This document shows positions 42,557-54,373 of a stretch of DNA of 64,000 bases, piece after piece; the stretch's first letter is position 1; each line of letters opens with the position of its first letter. The position numbers and the translations under genes are program-made. The notes under the pieces are model-generated. The model was given only the letters and a program-made list of their open reading frames with translations, did no database searches and was not told the DNA's origin. Source of the stretch: Georgenia sp. TF02-10 (GTDB lineage: Bacteria > Actinomycetota > Actinomycetes > Actinomycetales > Actinomycetaceae); the NCBI RefSeq assembly GCF_022759505.1, contig NZ_CP094289.1, positions 310,001 through 374,000 of the forward strand, read 5' to 3'.

Positions 42557-43190
42557 GGATCCCCCGGGGGATGGTCAGGCGGCCGAGCAGCACGAGGAGC
42601 AGGTCGACCACGAGGGCGAGGATGACGACGGCGATGGTGCCGGTGAGGGTGGAGTACAGGGCGTTGGCCCCGCCGAGGCGGGCGAGCCCGGCGAAGATGA
42701 AGCCGCCCAGGCCCGGCCCGAGGACGTAGGCGGCCACCGCGGCGATGCCCATCACCATCTGGGTGGCGACCCGCACGCCGGCCAGGATCACCGGCCAGGC
42801 CAGCGGGAGCTCGACCCGGAGCAGGGCAGCCGCCCGGCTCATCCCGACCCCGCGGGCCGACTCCACGGTCGCCCGGTCCACCCCGGCCAGCCCGACGACG
42901 GCGTTGCGCAGGATGGGCAGGGCGGCGTAGAAGGTCACCGCGATGACAGCCGGAAGCACGCCGAACCCGAAGGGGGCGAGCAGCAGGCCGAGCAGCGCGA
43001 AGGAGGGGATGGTCAGCCCGACCGCGGAGACCGAGCCGGCCAGCGCGGACAGCCGGGGGCTGCGGTAGACGAGCACGGCGACGACCAGCGCCAGGACGGT
43101 GGCGAGGGCCACGCACTGGAGCACCAGGCTGGCGTGCTGGTAGGAGAGGAAGAGGATCTGGCCGCGCCGCTCGAGCACGTACTCCCACAT
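42549..43190 (-). CDS. Osmoprotectant ABC permease, first gene of operon
   Basis: 213 residues with about six helices, starting MWEYVLERRGQILFLSYQH. Signatures are SVSAVGLTIPSFALLGLLL, LPILRNAVVGLAGVD and ESARGVGMSRAAALLRVELP. This is the typical short OpuC permease. ATG at 43190 is preceded by GGAAGGAAGG. As the first gene of the importer operon its promoter must lie in the following intergenic DNA (43191 onward). Confidence 0.9.
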   Translation of the reverse strand: MWEYVLERRGQILFLSYQHASLVLQCVALATVLALVVAVLVYRSPRLSALAGSVSAVGLTIPSFALLGLLLAPFGFGVLPAVIAVTFYAALPILRNAVVGLAGVDRATVESARGVGMSRAAALLRVELPLAWPVILAGVRVATQMVMGIAAVAAYVLGPGLGGFIFAGLARLGGANALYSTLTGTIAVVILALVVDLLLVLLGRLTIPRGIRA

Positions 43191-44121
43191 GCGCGTGCCT
43201 TCCTTCCGGGTGGACGGGGGCTGGACAGGGCTGGTGGTGGTGGTCGGGTGGCCTGGTGGTCGGGCCGGACCGCGGGCGTGGCGGTCCGCGTGCGGCGGTC
43301 CGTGCGGCGGGCGGACGACGGCGGCCGGGAGCCGCTGGCCGCGCTGGCCGGCCCGCTGCCGCACCCGGCCGCTTTGGCCGGCCGCCGGCCTGCCGACCCG
43401 CAGCACGGCACCGCTCGCCCGCAGCACGGCACTGCTCACCCGCAGGTTCGGGCGGCCGCGGGCGGGACGGCCGCCGGCGCTCGGCCCGCCCCTCGCGGGC
43501 CTTCCAGAGCGCCGGCCTGAGCGGCCGGTGCAGCGCCGCCTCGTATGGACGGGCATCGACCTTAATGGATGTGGCACGTGGGACCAAACGGCGGGCCAGG
43601 CGCCGGCCCGCACCCAGGCGCTCGCAGGAGGCAGGATCCGCCTCCCGACGCTGCGGTACGTGTGCCATAGATCAGCGCCGGGAACGCGTCTCGGCCAGCA
43701 CGCCCCTCGCCCACCGCACAGCGGTGCCTCCCGCGCTCCGGCGGCCCGCCGACAACGCCGCGACCGCCGTCCGGGTGCACGGCAAGCGTCCCGTCCGGGT
43801 CCACGTCGGACGGTGGGCGACCCGACGCCACGGGTAGGCGCGACACGCCGAACAGCCGGGACGACACGCCGGCCAGGCGCGGCGGCCGTCCGATAGTTGT
43901 CCACCACCTGTGGACAAACATGGGCACAACCGTCCACAGGGTCGCCGACAGGGAGGGCGCGGAGGGGCGATGTCAGTGGGCGGTGCGAGGGTGCGCAGTG
44001 CCCGGGACAGGCCCGGGCGGCGGGCCGGCGCGACCCGTCAACACCCGCTCCACAGCCTGGTCCAGGGAGGTCCACAGCAACCCCGCCGGGCTGTGGAGGA
44101 CACACCGATGACGACACGCCA
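43191..44121. other. Long intergenic region between opuC-type and nrd operons
   Basis: Over 900 bases between divergent operons with no gene I can support. Reading frames here are Arg/Pro/Gly-rich and show no family pattern. The stretch 43550-43690 is of lower GC and may hold the importer promoter. From 43890 the sequence is rich in TCCACA/TGTGGA motifs, including a perfect actinobacterial DnaA box. An antisense RNA or small RNA cannot be excluded. Confidence 0.45.
43897..43937. promoter_or_regulatory. DnaA-box-like cluster upstream of nrdH
   Basis: TTGTCCACC (43897-43905), TGTGGACAA (43909-43917, the exact reverse of the actinobacterial consensus TTGTCCACA) and CCGTCCACA (43929-43937) lie within 41 bases; the first two form a dyad. 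More partial sites (CTCCACAG, GTCCACAG, CTGTGGAG) follow between 44048 and 44097. DnaA is known to bind the nrdAB promoter in E. coli, so DnaA control is plausible here, about 320 nt before nrdH. Confidence 0.55.
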
Positions 44122-44169
44122 ACACAGCATCTTGGGGTCGTGGCCAGCCCCTACCCCTAGGTGTAGTGT
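44122..44169 (+). promoter_or_regulatory. Tandem NrdR boxes of the nrdHIEF operon
   Basis: Two 16-base sites stand 32 bases apart: ACACAGCATCTTGGGG (44122-44137) and CCCCTAGGTGTAGTGT (44154-44169; on the other strand ACACTACACCTAGGGG). Against the published NrdR consensus acaCwAtATaTwGtgt each keeps most of the strongly conserved positions (C4, A8, T11, G13). The pair with about three helical turns spacing is the standard NrdR operator. TAGTGT at 44164-44169, inside the second box, fits a -10 hexamer, so bound NrdR would block polymerase. Confidence 0.75.
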
Positions 44170-44254
44170 CGGGCCCAGCGGACGACCCAATGACACCGAT
44201 GTGATTCGTCGGGGCGGCCCGGCAGCAGCGGCACTAGCGAAGGAGACCGGCTCG

Positions 44255-44503
44255 ATGAGCATCACCGTCTACAGCAAGCCGGCCTGCGTCCAGTGCGACG
44301 CGACGTACCGCGCCCTGGCCAAGCAGGGCCTGGCGTACGAGGTCGTGGACATCACCGAGGACGCGGAGGCGCTCGAGAGCGTCAAGGCCCTCGGCTACCA
44401 GCAGGCCCCCGTCGTCTTCGCCGGCGGCGACCACTGGTCCGGCTTCCGGCCGGACAAGATCAAGGCGCTCGCCGCCCAGGCCGCGGCCGCCGTCGTCGCC
44501 TAG
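44255..44503 (+). CDS. nrdH: NrdH glutaredoxin-like redoxin
   Basis: 82 residues: [20 protein letters not shown] with the redox pair CVQC, then the NrdH signature [23 protein letters not shown]. NrdH reduces the class Ib ribonucleotide reductase using electrons from thioredoxin reductase. AAGGAG lies 9 nt before the ATG. First gene of the nrd cluster; a strong hairpin at 44519-44545 follows and could lower read-through to nrdI. Confidence 0.96.
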   Translation: MSITVYSKPACVQCDATYRALAKQGLAYEVVDITEDAEALESVKALGYQQAPVVFAGGDHWSGFRPDKIKALAAQAAAAVVA

Positions 44504-44518
44504 CCGCTACCGGGCGGT

Positions 44519-44545
44519 CCGCCGAGGCGCGGCGAGCCTCGGCGG
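44519..44545 (+). terminator. Hairpin between nrdH and nrdI
   Basis: CCGCCGAGGC (44519-44528) and GCCTCGGCGG (44536-44545) form a perfect 10-bp stem with a 7-nt loop, 15 nt after the nrdH stop. No T-run. It may be a partial terminator or an mRNA-stability element that sets nrdH above nrdIEF expression. Confidence 0.55.
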
Positions 44546-45123
44546 CACCCGGCCCCGGACCGGCCACAGGTCCGAGCGAAGCGCGGCTGGCCGGGGACCG
44601 CACCACGGCGCCCGCCCGTGGCGACGCGCCGATCAGCGCGTCACCCGCCCGCACCGGCGGTCAGCGGCCACCCGGCGACCCCGGCGCGGCCGGCCACCAC
44701 AGGAACGAGCCACCGCAGGAGACCGGAAGGAGGGCAGATGGGCCCGCTCGTCTACTTCTCCTCGGCGACCAACAACACCCACCGCTTCGTCGAGAAGCTC
44801 GACCTCCCGGCGCGGCGCATCCCGCTGCGCCCCACCGAGGGGCCGCTCCACGTCAGCGAGGAGTACGTGCTCGTCGTGCCTACCTACGGCGGGGGCAACG
44901 GCCGCGGCGCGGTGCCCAAGCAGGTGATCCGCTTCCTCAACGACGAGGGCAACCGCTCGCTCCTGCGCGGCGTCATCGCCGCCGGCAACCTGAACTTCGG
45001 TGCGGCCTACGGCATCGCGGGGGACATCATCTCCGCGAAGTGCCAGGTGCCCTACCTCTACCGATTCGAACTACTGGGAACGACCGAGGACGTCGTGCGC
45101 GTCCGCGAGGGATTGGAGCAGTT

Positions 45124-48370
<3,247 letters not shown>

Positions 48371-48793
48371 GCCAGGCAGATCGGCGTCGCCCGGGGGCGG
48401 AGACCGCGTTGTGTAGCCCGCCGCATACAGTAGGCGTTGACGACAAGGCCGCCCTTCTGGGACTTCCGCGTGGGGACTGTTCGTCGGTGGTTGCCCTTAG
48501 TGAACGGATGAGGGGCACTGTGGGCGACGACCGTTGGATGGCGAGAACAAGACGCGCACCACAAACTCTTGTGGTCGCTCGCCGCGGACACCACTAGGTG
48601 TAGTGCTCTTTGAACGCACGAAGCCCTGGTCGACAAAGCGTCGGCCACCAGAACTTTGGGGCTTCACAGGTCGACTAGGGCTGCGGGCGGTTCCTCCAAG
48701 AACGTCACGACCCTAGCGCCGTTGCTGCCCAGTGCGCCAACCGGACGCTGGGAGTAGCGGTGTGTCGGCCATCACGTGCAGATTGGTTCCGAC
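48371..48793. other. Non-coding stretch after nrdF holding a second NrdR-like operator
   Basis: About 420 bases of clearly lower GC than the genes around. I see no credible gene. It contains the tandem boxes at 48559-48606 and an inverted pair CTAGGG/CCCTAG (48677 and 48711 regions) around 30 bases, possibly a leader structure before the YjzC-like gene. Confidence 0.45.
48559..48606 (+). promoter_or_regulatory. Second tandem NrdR-box pair, not in front of a reductase gene
   Basis: CCACAAACTCTTGTGG (48559-48574; 6-bp arms, 4-nt centre) and CCACTAGGTGTAGTGC (48591-48606; CACTA/TAGTG arms) are 32 bases apart, the same spacing as the pair before nrdH. Each matches about 11 of 16 positions of the NrdR consensus. 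The two loci share CTAGGTGTAGTG and aligned flanks, so they look like copies of one promoter. The next gene on this strand is the YjzC-like gene at 48794. Confidence 0.65.
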
Positions 48794-48985
48794 ATGGCTG
48801 ATGTCTACAAGCCTGGCCAGGATGCCCCCGTCTCGGGGCAGTACGAGATCGTCGGGCCTCGCGGGGGGCGCACCGGCGCCGAGCGGACGGCGATCCAGGG
48901 GCGCACGCTCCCGCCGACGCCCAGGGCGGGCCAGGGGTACGTGCCCGTTGACCCGACGAGGAACGGGGCCGGCAAGGAGCGCTGA
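48794..48985 (+). CDS. YjzC-like small protein
   Basis: 63 residues: MADVYKPGQDAPVSGQYEIV, then GPRGGRTGAERTAIQGRTLP and PTPRAGQGYVPVD. The YKPGQxAPxSGxYE and GxxLPPTPxxG pattern is that of the YjzC-like family, small soluble proteins of unknown function. No good Shine-Dalgarno is seen. A GTG 18 bases upstream is an alternative start. It lies 187 bases after the second NrdR-like operator and ends in a clear terminator, so it is its own transcription unit, possibly in the NrdR regulon. Confidence 0.75.
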   Translation: MADVYKPGQDAPVSGQYEIVGPRGGRTGAERTAIQGRTLPPTPRAGQGYVPVDPTRNGAGKER

Positions 48986-48994
48986 CCGGAACTC

Positions 48995-49035
48995 GGCCCC
49001 GGCCGGGTCGTTCCTGTGACGACCCGGCCGGGGTC
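48995..49035 (+). terminator. Terminator of the YjzC-like gene
   Basis: CCCCGGCCGGGTCGT (48997-49011) pairs perfectly with ACGACCCGGCCGGGG (49019-49033) around a 7-nt loop, extended by GG/TC at the ends; 11 nt after the stop codon. The strongest terminator-like hairpin I found in the window. Confidence 0.8.
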
Positions 49036-49192
49036 CTCCTGGACGGACCAGCCGGTGCAACTGCGCTCCTTCGGAAGTCACGGCGGTAGCAGGCAGGCCT
49101 GCTCTACGGCCGCCGGGCGTCTCCACCTTCGACCACAGTGAGTTTCAAGGAAACCGGAACCCAGCACTGGTCGCCGGCCGTACCGTGAGCCG

Positions 49193-49849
49193 ATGTCCCG
49201 ACCGACCACCCCGCTGAGCAGCCCCCGCGCCGCCGCCCGGTGGCGCTTCGTCGGGACGATCACGGGCGTCGGCACCGCTGAGGGCACCCGCATCGTCGTC
49301 GGGTGCTGGCACCTCTCGCCCTTCGGGGCCTTCGCCGACGTCATGGTCGAGCGTGCGGACGGCCACCGGGTCCTGCTGGCACCCTCGGAGGAGGTCGCCC
49401 GCTTCGTCGCCGGGACCTACCGCTTCGACGAGGTGTGCATCGTGCCGGTTGCCGTCGAGGCGCGCAGCCGGCGCCGCCGGGTGCGCGCCGGGCCGCTCGA
49501 CGTCGACCTCCTCCTCGGCCGGCGCACGGTCGTCGGGCACCTGCTGCGGGCCGTCCCCGGGCCGCTGGCCGAGAGCCGGGGCTGGGCGCTGGTCATCGAC
49601 CGGCTCGCGGGCCTGCTGCTGCCCGGCGTGCGGACCGTCGGCACCGCGGGCGGCGGCCGGCGGGAGTGGTACGGCGCCCGCGACGAGCACCGCGTCGTGG
49701 CGGCCCGGGCCCGCTGGGCGGGCGCGGACCTCGGCGGGCTGCGCCCGGTGAGCCCGCCCGCGCGGTTCGGCTTCAGCTCCACCCCGGCCGGGCCGAGCGA
49801 GGTCGCCGTCGTGACCACCGTGCAGGATCTGGCCGCCGCGGAGCACTGA
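49193..49849 (+). CDS. Hypothetical protein, unrecognised
   Basis: 218 residues, soluble-looking, Arg/Val/Gly-rich. Readable features are WRFVGTITGVGTAEGTRIVV, GCWHLSPFGAFADVMVE, VARFVAGTYRFDEVCIVPV and REWYGARDEHRVVAARARW. I do not recognise a domain; alternating hydrophobic strands suggest a beta-rich fold. TACCGT lies 6 nt before the ATG, so the mRNA may be leaderless. Convergent with the large LuxR-type gene, alone in its unit. Confidence 0.65.
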   Translation: MSRPTTPLSSPRAAARWRFVGTITGVGTAEGTRIVVGCWHLSPFGAFADVMVERADGHRVLLAPSEEVARFVAGTYRFDEVCIVPVAVEARSRRRRVRAGPLDVDLLLGRRTVVGHLLRAVPGPLAESRGWALVIDRLAGLLLPGVRTVGTAGGGRREWYGARDEHRVVAARARWAGADLGGLRPVSPPARFGFSSTPAGPSEVAVVTTVQDLAAAEH

Positions 49850-49905
49850 CCCAGCGGGTGACAGCCCGACCCCGGATCTGCGAACGAGCCGCCCGTTCGA
49901 CCCGT

Positions 49906-52854
49906 TCATGCCGCCCCGGCCCGCCGCTGCGCCAGCCGCGCGAGCTCGACCCGGTTGCGGGTCTGGGTCTTGCGGAGCAGGTGGGACACGTGCGTGCTGA
50001 CCGTCTTCTCGCTGATGAACAGCGCTCCCGCGATCTCGGCGTAGGTCCGGCCGGCCACCAGGAGGCCGAGCACGTCGCGCTCGCGGGCGGTCAGTCCGGG
50101 AATCACCGCCGCGCGTGCATCGGTCTCGGTTGATGGCCCGGTCGGCAGGGTGGGCTCGCGCGGCGCGGTCGGCGTGGCCGGCGTGCCCGCCGTGGCCGGC
50201 TCGGCGTCGAGGTCCACGTGGGCCAGCCGCGCGAGCGAGCGGACCTCCGCGAGCAGCGGGGCGGCGTCCAGCGCGCGGGCCTGGGCGAAGGCCTCCCGGA
50301 GCCATCCCCGCCCCTCGCGCTGCCGGGCGGGGTCCAGGAGGCAGGCCTCGGCGGCGCGCCAGGCGGCGTAGGCCCCCTCCCACGGGCACCAGCCTGTCGC
50401 GCACGCCCGGGCGGCCCGCGCCCACGCCTCCGCCTGCCCCGGCGCGTCTAGCGCCCGCAGCACCTCGGCGTTGTACAGGCACTGCAGCGCGTGGACCTGG
50501 TCCCGGTAGAACGGCGTGGGCGGCCCGTCGGGGACGATCCGGGGGAGCTCCGCCCGCAGCGACCGCCCCTGCGCCACCACCGCCTCCGGGCTGGCACCCG
50601 CGTCCCGCCGGGCCTGGGCCAGGTCGGCGAGCGCCCGCGCGGCCAGCGGGAGCAGCCGGTCGCACAGCGTGGGCGGCACGCCCGGGGACCGCAGGCCGGT
50701 CAGGGCCGCGGCGAGGGCACGGTCCGGCTGGCCGGCCGCGAGCGCGACCTGCGCCCGCACGGCGTCGAACGGGAACGACCGGAACTCGGTGTGCTGGGCG
50801 AAGAGCTCGTCCGCGCGGTGCAGGTGGCCCGCCGCCTCGGCCACCCGGCCCTGGAGCGCGGCAAGGTGGGCGGCGACCAGCCGGGCGGTCACCTCGGCCA
50901 TCGGGCCCGGTGCCGTGCCGAGCGCGACCCGCAGCCGGTCCTGGCACGCGCGCCATTGCCCGACCTGCAGCAGGCTCGCCGCCTCCACTGCGGACAGCAG
51001 CCCGACGTAGGCGGCCGCACCTCCGGCGGCCTCGAGCCGTTCCCGGGCCTGCCGGAGCTGTTCGGCATAGGCGGGGCTGGACGAGATCTCCGCGGAGTTC
51101 GCCGTCCACATGACCGCGTGGGCGTAGGCCCAGCCGTCCCCGGCCTGCAGCGCCGCGGCCGCGGCCTCCCGGCCCAGCTCCTCCGCCGGCTCGTCCGCCA
51201 GGGCGGCCGCCATGACCAGCGCGGTGAGCGCGTAGGACAGCGTCTGCGGATGGTCCACCGCCCGGGCCAGCACGACGGCGGCCCGGGCGTGGTCCGGGCC
51301 GGCGGGGTCCTGCCGCCACATCTCGGCGTGCGCGAGCTGGGCGAGCGCCCGGGCGTGCTGCCGGCTGCGCGGGGCCACGGCGCTGATCTCGACGGCCTGG
51401 CGCAGCGTCGGCAGGTCGGCGAGCTCCTCGCCCAGGGAGAGCCGCAGGTCGGCCCGCCGGACGAGGAGCTCGGCCCGCAGCAGGGGATCCGCGGCCGGCC
51501 CGGTGACCTCGGTGAGCAGCTGGTCGACCACGGCGAGCTCCTCGGCCTGCTTCCCCAGCCGCTCGGCCAGCGCCCGGGCGCGGAGCAGGAGCTCCCGGCG
51601 GGTCTGGGCGGGCGCGGCGAGCCGGAGGTGCAGGTCCAACGCGCGCTGGAGGAGCCGCAGGCTCTCGGTGCCCCCGCCGGCCGCCTCGGCGGCGTCGGCA
51701 GCAGCGAGCGCCCAGGAGTACGCGCTCGCCGCCGCACCGGCCCGGAAGTGGTGGTCGGCGACGGCGACGACCCGGCCGACCTCCGACGCGGCTGCCGCCC
51801 CAGCGTGCTGCAGGACGGACGCCCACACCGCGTGCCAGTGCCGGCGGAGGTCGGGCGGCACGCTCTGCTCGAGCGCCTCGGCCTGGAGCGGGTGGCTGAA
51901 CCAGTACCGGCCGTCGTCGGCAGCGGTGACCATCCCGGCGCGCACCGCCTCGTGGAGCGGCGGGGGGACGTCCGCGCCGAGCCCGGCCACGTCCGCCGCC
52001 GCCTGCAGGACCCCCGCCGTCGTCGGCCCCCCGCCGACGGCGAGCAGCCGGGCGAGCTCGCGGGCCGGCTCCGACAGCTGGTGCCACCGGCGCAGCGCGG
52101 CCGCGGTGACCTGGTGCGGCACCTCCGCGGGCAGGCGGGCGGCGTCCGGGGGCAGCCCCCGGACCAGCAGCCCGGTGAAGAAGGGGTTCCCGCGGCTGCG
52201 GGCGAAGACGTCCGTCACGAGGGACTCGCGCGGCGGGACGCCGAGGATGCCGCGGATCTGCTCGGCGGTGCCCAGCCGGTCCAGGGGCGCGAGGTCCAGG
52301 GTGGTGAACCGCGGCATGCGGGCGGCGTCCGCCAGCCAGGCGTGCAGCGGGCTGCCGTCGGTGAGCTCGCCGCTGCGCAGCGTCAGGACGACGGCGAGGC
52401 GCCGGTCGGGCGGCCCGGCCAGCACGTACATGAGCAGGTCGAGCGTGCTGGCGTCCGCCCACTGCAGGTCGTCGGCGACGAGCACGACCGGCCGGTCGGC
52501 GGCGCGGCGGGCCAGCCAGGCGTCCACCGCGACGGGCACGCGGTCCGCGGGCCCGGCCTCGATGATCCCGACCAGCTCCCCGGCGAGCTGCCCGCCCCCT
52601 AGCGCATGCCGCAGCGGCAGGAACGGCACCGACATCGAGGCGAGCGGCAGGCACGCGCCGACGAGCACCTGCGCCCGCGCTCGCTCCAGGGCGCAGGCCT
52701 GCGCGACCAGGGCGGTCTTGCCCACCCCGGCCGGTCCGCTGACGAGCACCATCACCGCCCGGCCGGCCGCCGCGCCGTCGAGCTGGTCCGTCAGCGTCCC
52801 GAGCTCGGCGTCCCGACCGACGAGCCGAGCAGCGGGAGCCGCAGCACCCTCCAC
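49906..52854 (-). CDS. LAL-type LuxR-family ATPase regulator
   Basis: 982 residues, the usual length for large ATP-binding regulators of the LuxR family. N-terminal AAA/NACHT-like ATPase: Walker A GPAGVGKT at 40-47, Walker B-like VVLVADDLQWADAS. A long helical repeat region (TPR-like) follows, and the C-terminus has the LuxR helix-turn-helix LTARERDVLGLLVAGRTYAE and FISEKTVSTHVSHLLRKTQT. Such proteins activate secondary-metabolite or sugar-use genes. GTG start at 52854. It is divergent from a small secreted protein gene, which may be its target. Confidence 0.92.
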   Translation of the reverse strand: MEGAAAPAARLVGRDAELGTLTDQLDGAAAGRAVMVLVSGPAGVGKTALVAQACALERARAQVLVGACLPLASMSVPFLPLRHALGGGQLAGELVGIIEAGPADRVPVAVDAWLARRAADRPVVLVADDLQWADASTLDLLMYVLAGPPDRRLAVVLTLRSGELTDGSPLHAWLADAARMPRFTTLDLAPLDRLGTAEQIRGILGVPPRESLVTDVFARSRGNPFFTGLLVRGLPPDAARLPAEVPHQVTAAALRRWHQLSEPARELARLLAVGGGPTTAGVLQAAADVAGLGADVPPPLHEAVRAGMVTAADDGRYWFSHPLQAEALEQSVPPDLRRHWHAVWASVLQHAGAAAASEVGRVVAVADHHFRAGAAASAYSWALAAADAAEAAGGGTESLRLLQRALDLHLRLAAPAQTRRELLLRARALAERLGKQAEELAVVDQLLTEVTGPAADPLLRAELLVRRADLRLSLGEELADLPTLRQAVEISAVAPRSRQHARALAQLAHAEMWRQDPAGPDHARAAVVLARAVDHPQTLSYALTALVMAAALADEPAEELGREAAAAALQAGDGWAYAHAVMWTANSAEISSSPAYAEQLRQARERLEAAGGAAAYVGLLSAVEAASLLQVGQWRACQDRLRVALGTAPGPMAEVTARLVAAHLAALQGRVAEAAGHLHRADELFAQHTEFRSFPFDAVRAQVALAAGQPDRALAAALTGLRSPGVPPTLCDRLLPLAARALADLAQARRDAGASPEAVVAQGRSLRAELPRIVPDGPPTPFYRDQVHALQCLYNAEVLRALDAPGQAEAWARAARACATGWCPWEGAYAAWRAAEACLLDPARQREGRGWLREAFAQARALDAAPLLAEVRSLARLAHVDLDAEPATAGTPATPTAPREPTLPTGPSTETDARAAVIPGLTARERDVLGLLVAGRTYAEIAGALFISEKTVSTHVSHLLRKTQTRNRVELARLAQRRAGAA

Positions 52855-52994
52855 CGGCCCAGTATCGCGCCGCGTCCGGGCGCGCGACAGGGCATCAGCC
52901 GCGGGCAGGCAGATCTCAGGGTGGGGGCCCGATGCGGCTCAGGATCCGGCGGCGCGAGCGTGGCACACGGACCCACCACCACCGAGGAGTCATC

Positions 52995-53234
52995 ATGAAC
53001 CAGCACACCCGCCGGCCGGCCCACACGGTGCTCGCCGCCGTCGCCGCCGTCGCGAGCACCGTGTCCCTCGCCGCCGGCGCGGCGGCGGTCGACCCCGACG
53101 CGCACCTGCTCGACGACAGCACCGCCGGCAGCTCGCTGGGCTGCCCGCTGACCCGGCACGAGGACCAGCTCCTCCGGTGCGACGACCTCACCGGCGACGG
53201 CGTCCCCGCGCCGCACTTCGTCCCGATCGGCTGA
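52995..53234 (+). CDS. Small secreted protein, unrecognised
   Basis: 79 residues. A signal peptide (RPAHTVLAAVAAVASTVSLA, then AGAAAVD) leaves a mature part of about 47 residues with two cysteines (SLGCPLTRHEDQLLRCDDL), able to form one disulfide. No family recognised. GAGGAG lies 6 nt before the ATG, a good ribosome-binding site, so expression is likely. Divergent from the LAL regulator with about 140 bases between. It could be a peptide signal, an inhibitor or a wall-associated protein; sequence alone does not decide. Confidence 0.7.
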   Translation: MNQHTRRPAHTVLAAVAAVASTVSLAAGAAAVDPDAHLLDDSTAGSSLGCPLTRHEDQLLRCDDLTGDGVPAPHFVPIG

Positions 53235-53341
53235 GACCGTGCCGCCCGGCCAGCGCCCGCCCAGCGCCCGGCCGGGCACCCCCGGCCGGGCATCCCCCGG
53301 CCAGCGCGCGTCCGCTGACCGCCGTCGGCCAGCAGCTCATC

Positions 53342-54100
53342 TCAGCGCGGCGCCATCCGCAGGGCGCCGTCCATCCGGATGGTCTCGCCGTTGAGGTAGT
53401 CGTGCTCGACGATCGCCAGCACCAGCTGGGCGTACTCCGCGGGCCGGGCCAGCCGGTGCGGGAACGGCACCCCGGCGGCGAGCCGGGCCCGGAACTCCTC
53501 GTCGATCTGGCCCATCATGGGCGTGTCGACGATGCCGGGCGCGATGGTGTTGACCCGGATGCCGTGCTGGGCGAGGTCGCGCGCGGCGGGCAGGGTGAGG
53601 CTGACGACCCCGCCCTTGGACGCCGCGTACGCCGCCTGCCCCACCTGGCCCTCGTAGGCGGCCACCGAGGCGGTGCAGACGACGACGCCGCGCTGGCCGT
53701 CGTCGTCGGGCTCGGTGGCGGCGATCTGCTCGGCCGCGAGGGCGAGCAGGTGGAAGGTGCCGACCAGGTTGACCTGGACCACCGTGGCGAACAGGGCCGG
53801 GTCGTGGACGCCCTGCCGGCCGAGGATGCGGGCACCGGGGGCGATGCCGGCGCAGCTGACCGCGATCCGCAGCGGCTCCGGCCCGCCGGCGGCCGTGGCG
53901 ACGGCGGCCCGCAGCTGGTCGGGATCGGTGACGTCCGCGGCGAGGTACTCCACGCCGGGGACGGCCGGCGCCACCTCGAGCGCCCGGGGGAGGTCGACGG
54001 CGTACACCGCGGCGCCCTGGCCGGCCAGCGCGGCAGCGGTGGCCGCCCCGAGGCCGGAGGCGCCGCCGGTGACGACGGCGGCAGTGCCCTCAGCTCGCAT
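53342..54100 (-). CDS. Short-chain dehydrogenase, 3-hydroxyacyl-CoA dehydrogenase-like
   Basis: 252 residues with the SDR pattern: VVTGGASGLGAATAAALAGQ (NAD site), LAADVTDPDQL, VSCAGIAPGAR, catalytic Tyr and Lys in QAAYAASKGGVVSLTL, and IRVNTIAPGIVDTPMM. The LAADVTD and GIVDTPMM segments resemble the type II 3-hydroxyacyl-CoA dehydrogenase (HSD10) group, but that is weak evidence of substrate. The ATG at 54100 is preceded by GAAGGGAGC (GGGAG 7 nt upstream). Single gene. Confidence 0.88.
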   Translation of the reverse strand: MRAEGTAAVVTGGASGLGAATAAALAGQGAAVYAVDLPRALEVAPAVPGVEYLAADVTDPDQLRAAVATAAGGPEPLRIAVSCAGIAPGARILGRQGVHDPALFATVVQVNLVGTFHLLALAAEQIAATEPDDDGQRGVVVCTASVAAYEGQVGQAAYAASKGGVVSLTLPAARDLAQHGIRVNTIAPGIVDTPMMGQIDEEFRARLAAGVPFPHRLARPAEYAQLVLAIVEHDYLNGETIRMDGALRMAPR

Positions 54101-54373
54101 CTCGGCTCCCTTCGTCGGGCCGTGGTCGCTCGTCCCCGTGGTCCAGCACCAGTCCTTCAGCGACCGGCCGGGCCGCCCGTGCCGCCCCGCCGGGTGCGGG
54201 CGCCACCGGGGCCCGTGGTGCCGGCCACACCGTACGGCACCCGCTGACGCGGCGGGCGCAGGCGGGCCGAGAGCGTGCCGAACCGGCCGACGTCGGGGCC
54301 CTTGCCGCGGCACCCCTTGCCGCCCGGCCGTGGTCCGTCGTACCTTCCGGCCTACCGGAACGACCTACCGACG

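Noticed and set aside
43562-43927. Minus-strand frame of 121 codons in the importer-nrd spacer
   Set aside because: No family resemblance, Gly/Arg/Pro-rich, no ribosome-binding site.
43897-44110. Replication origin suggested by DnaA-box-like motifs
   Set aside because: Few boxes, no AT-rich unwinding region and no dnaA, dnaN or parAB genes; a regulatory cluster is more likely.
48371-48648. Small minus-strand frame downstream of nrdF
   Set aside because: No family pattern, and it overlaps the dyad operator; likely non-coding.
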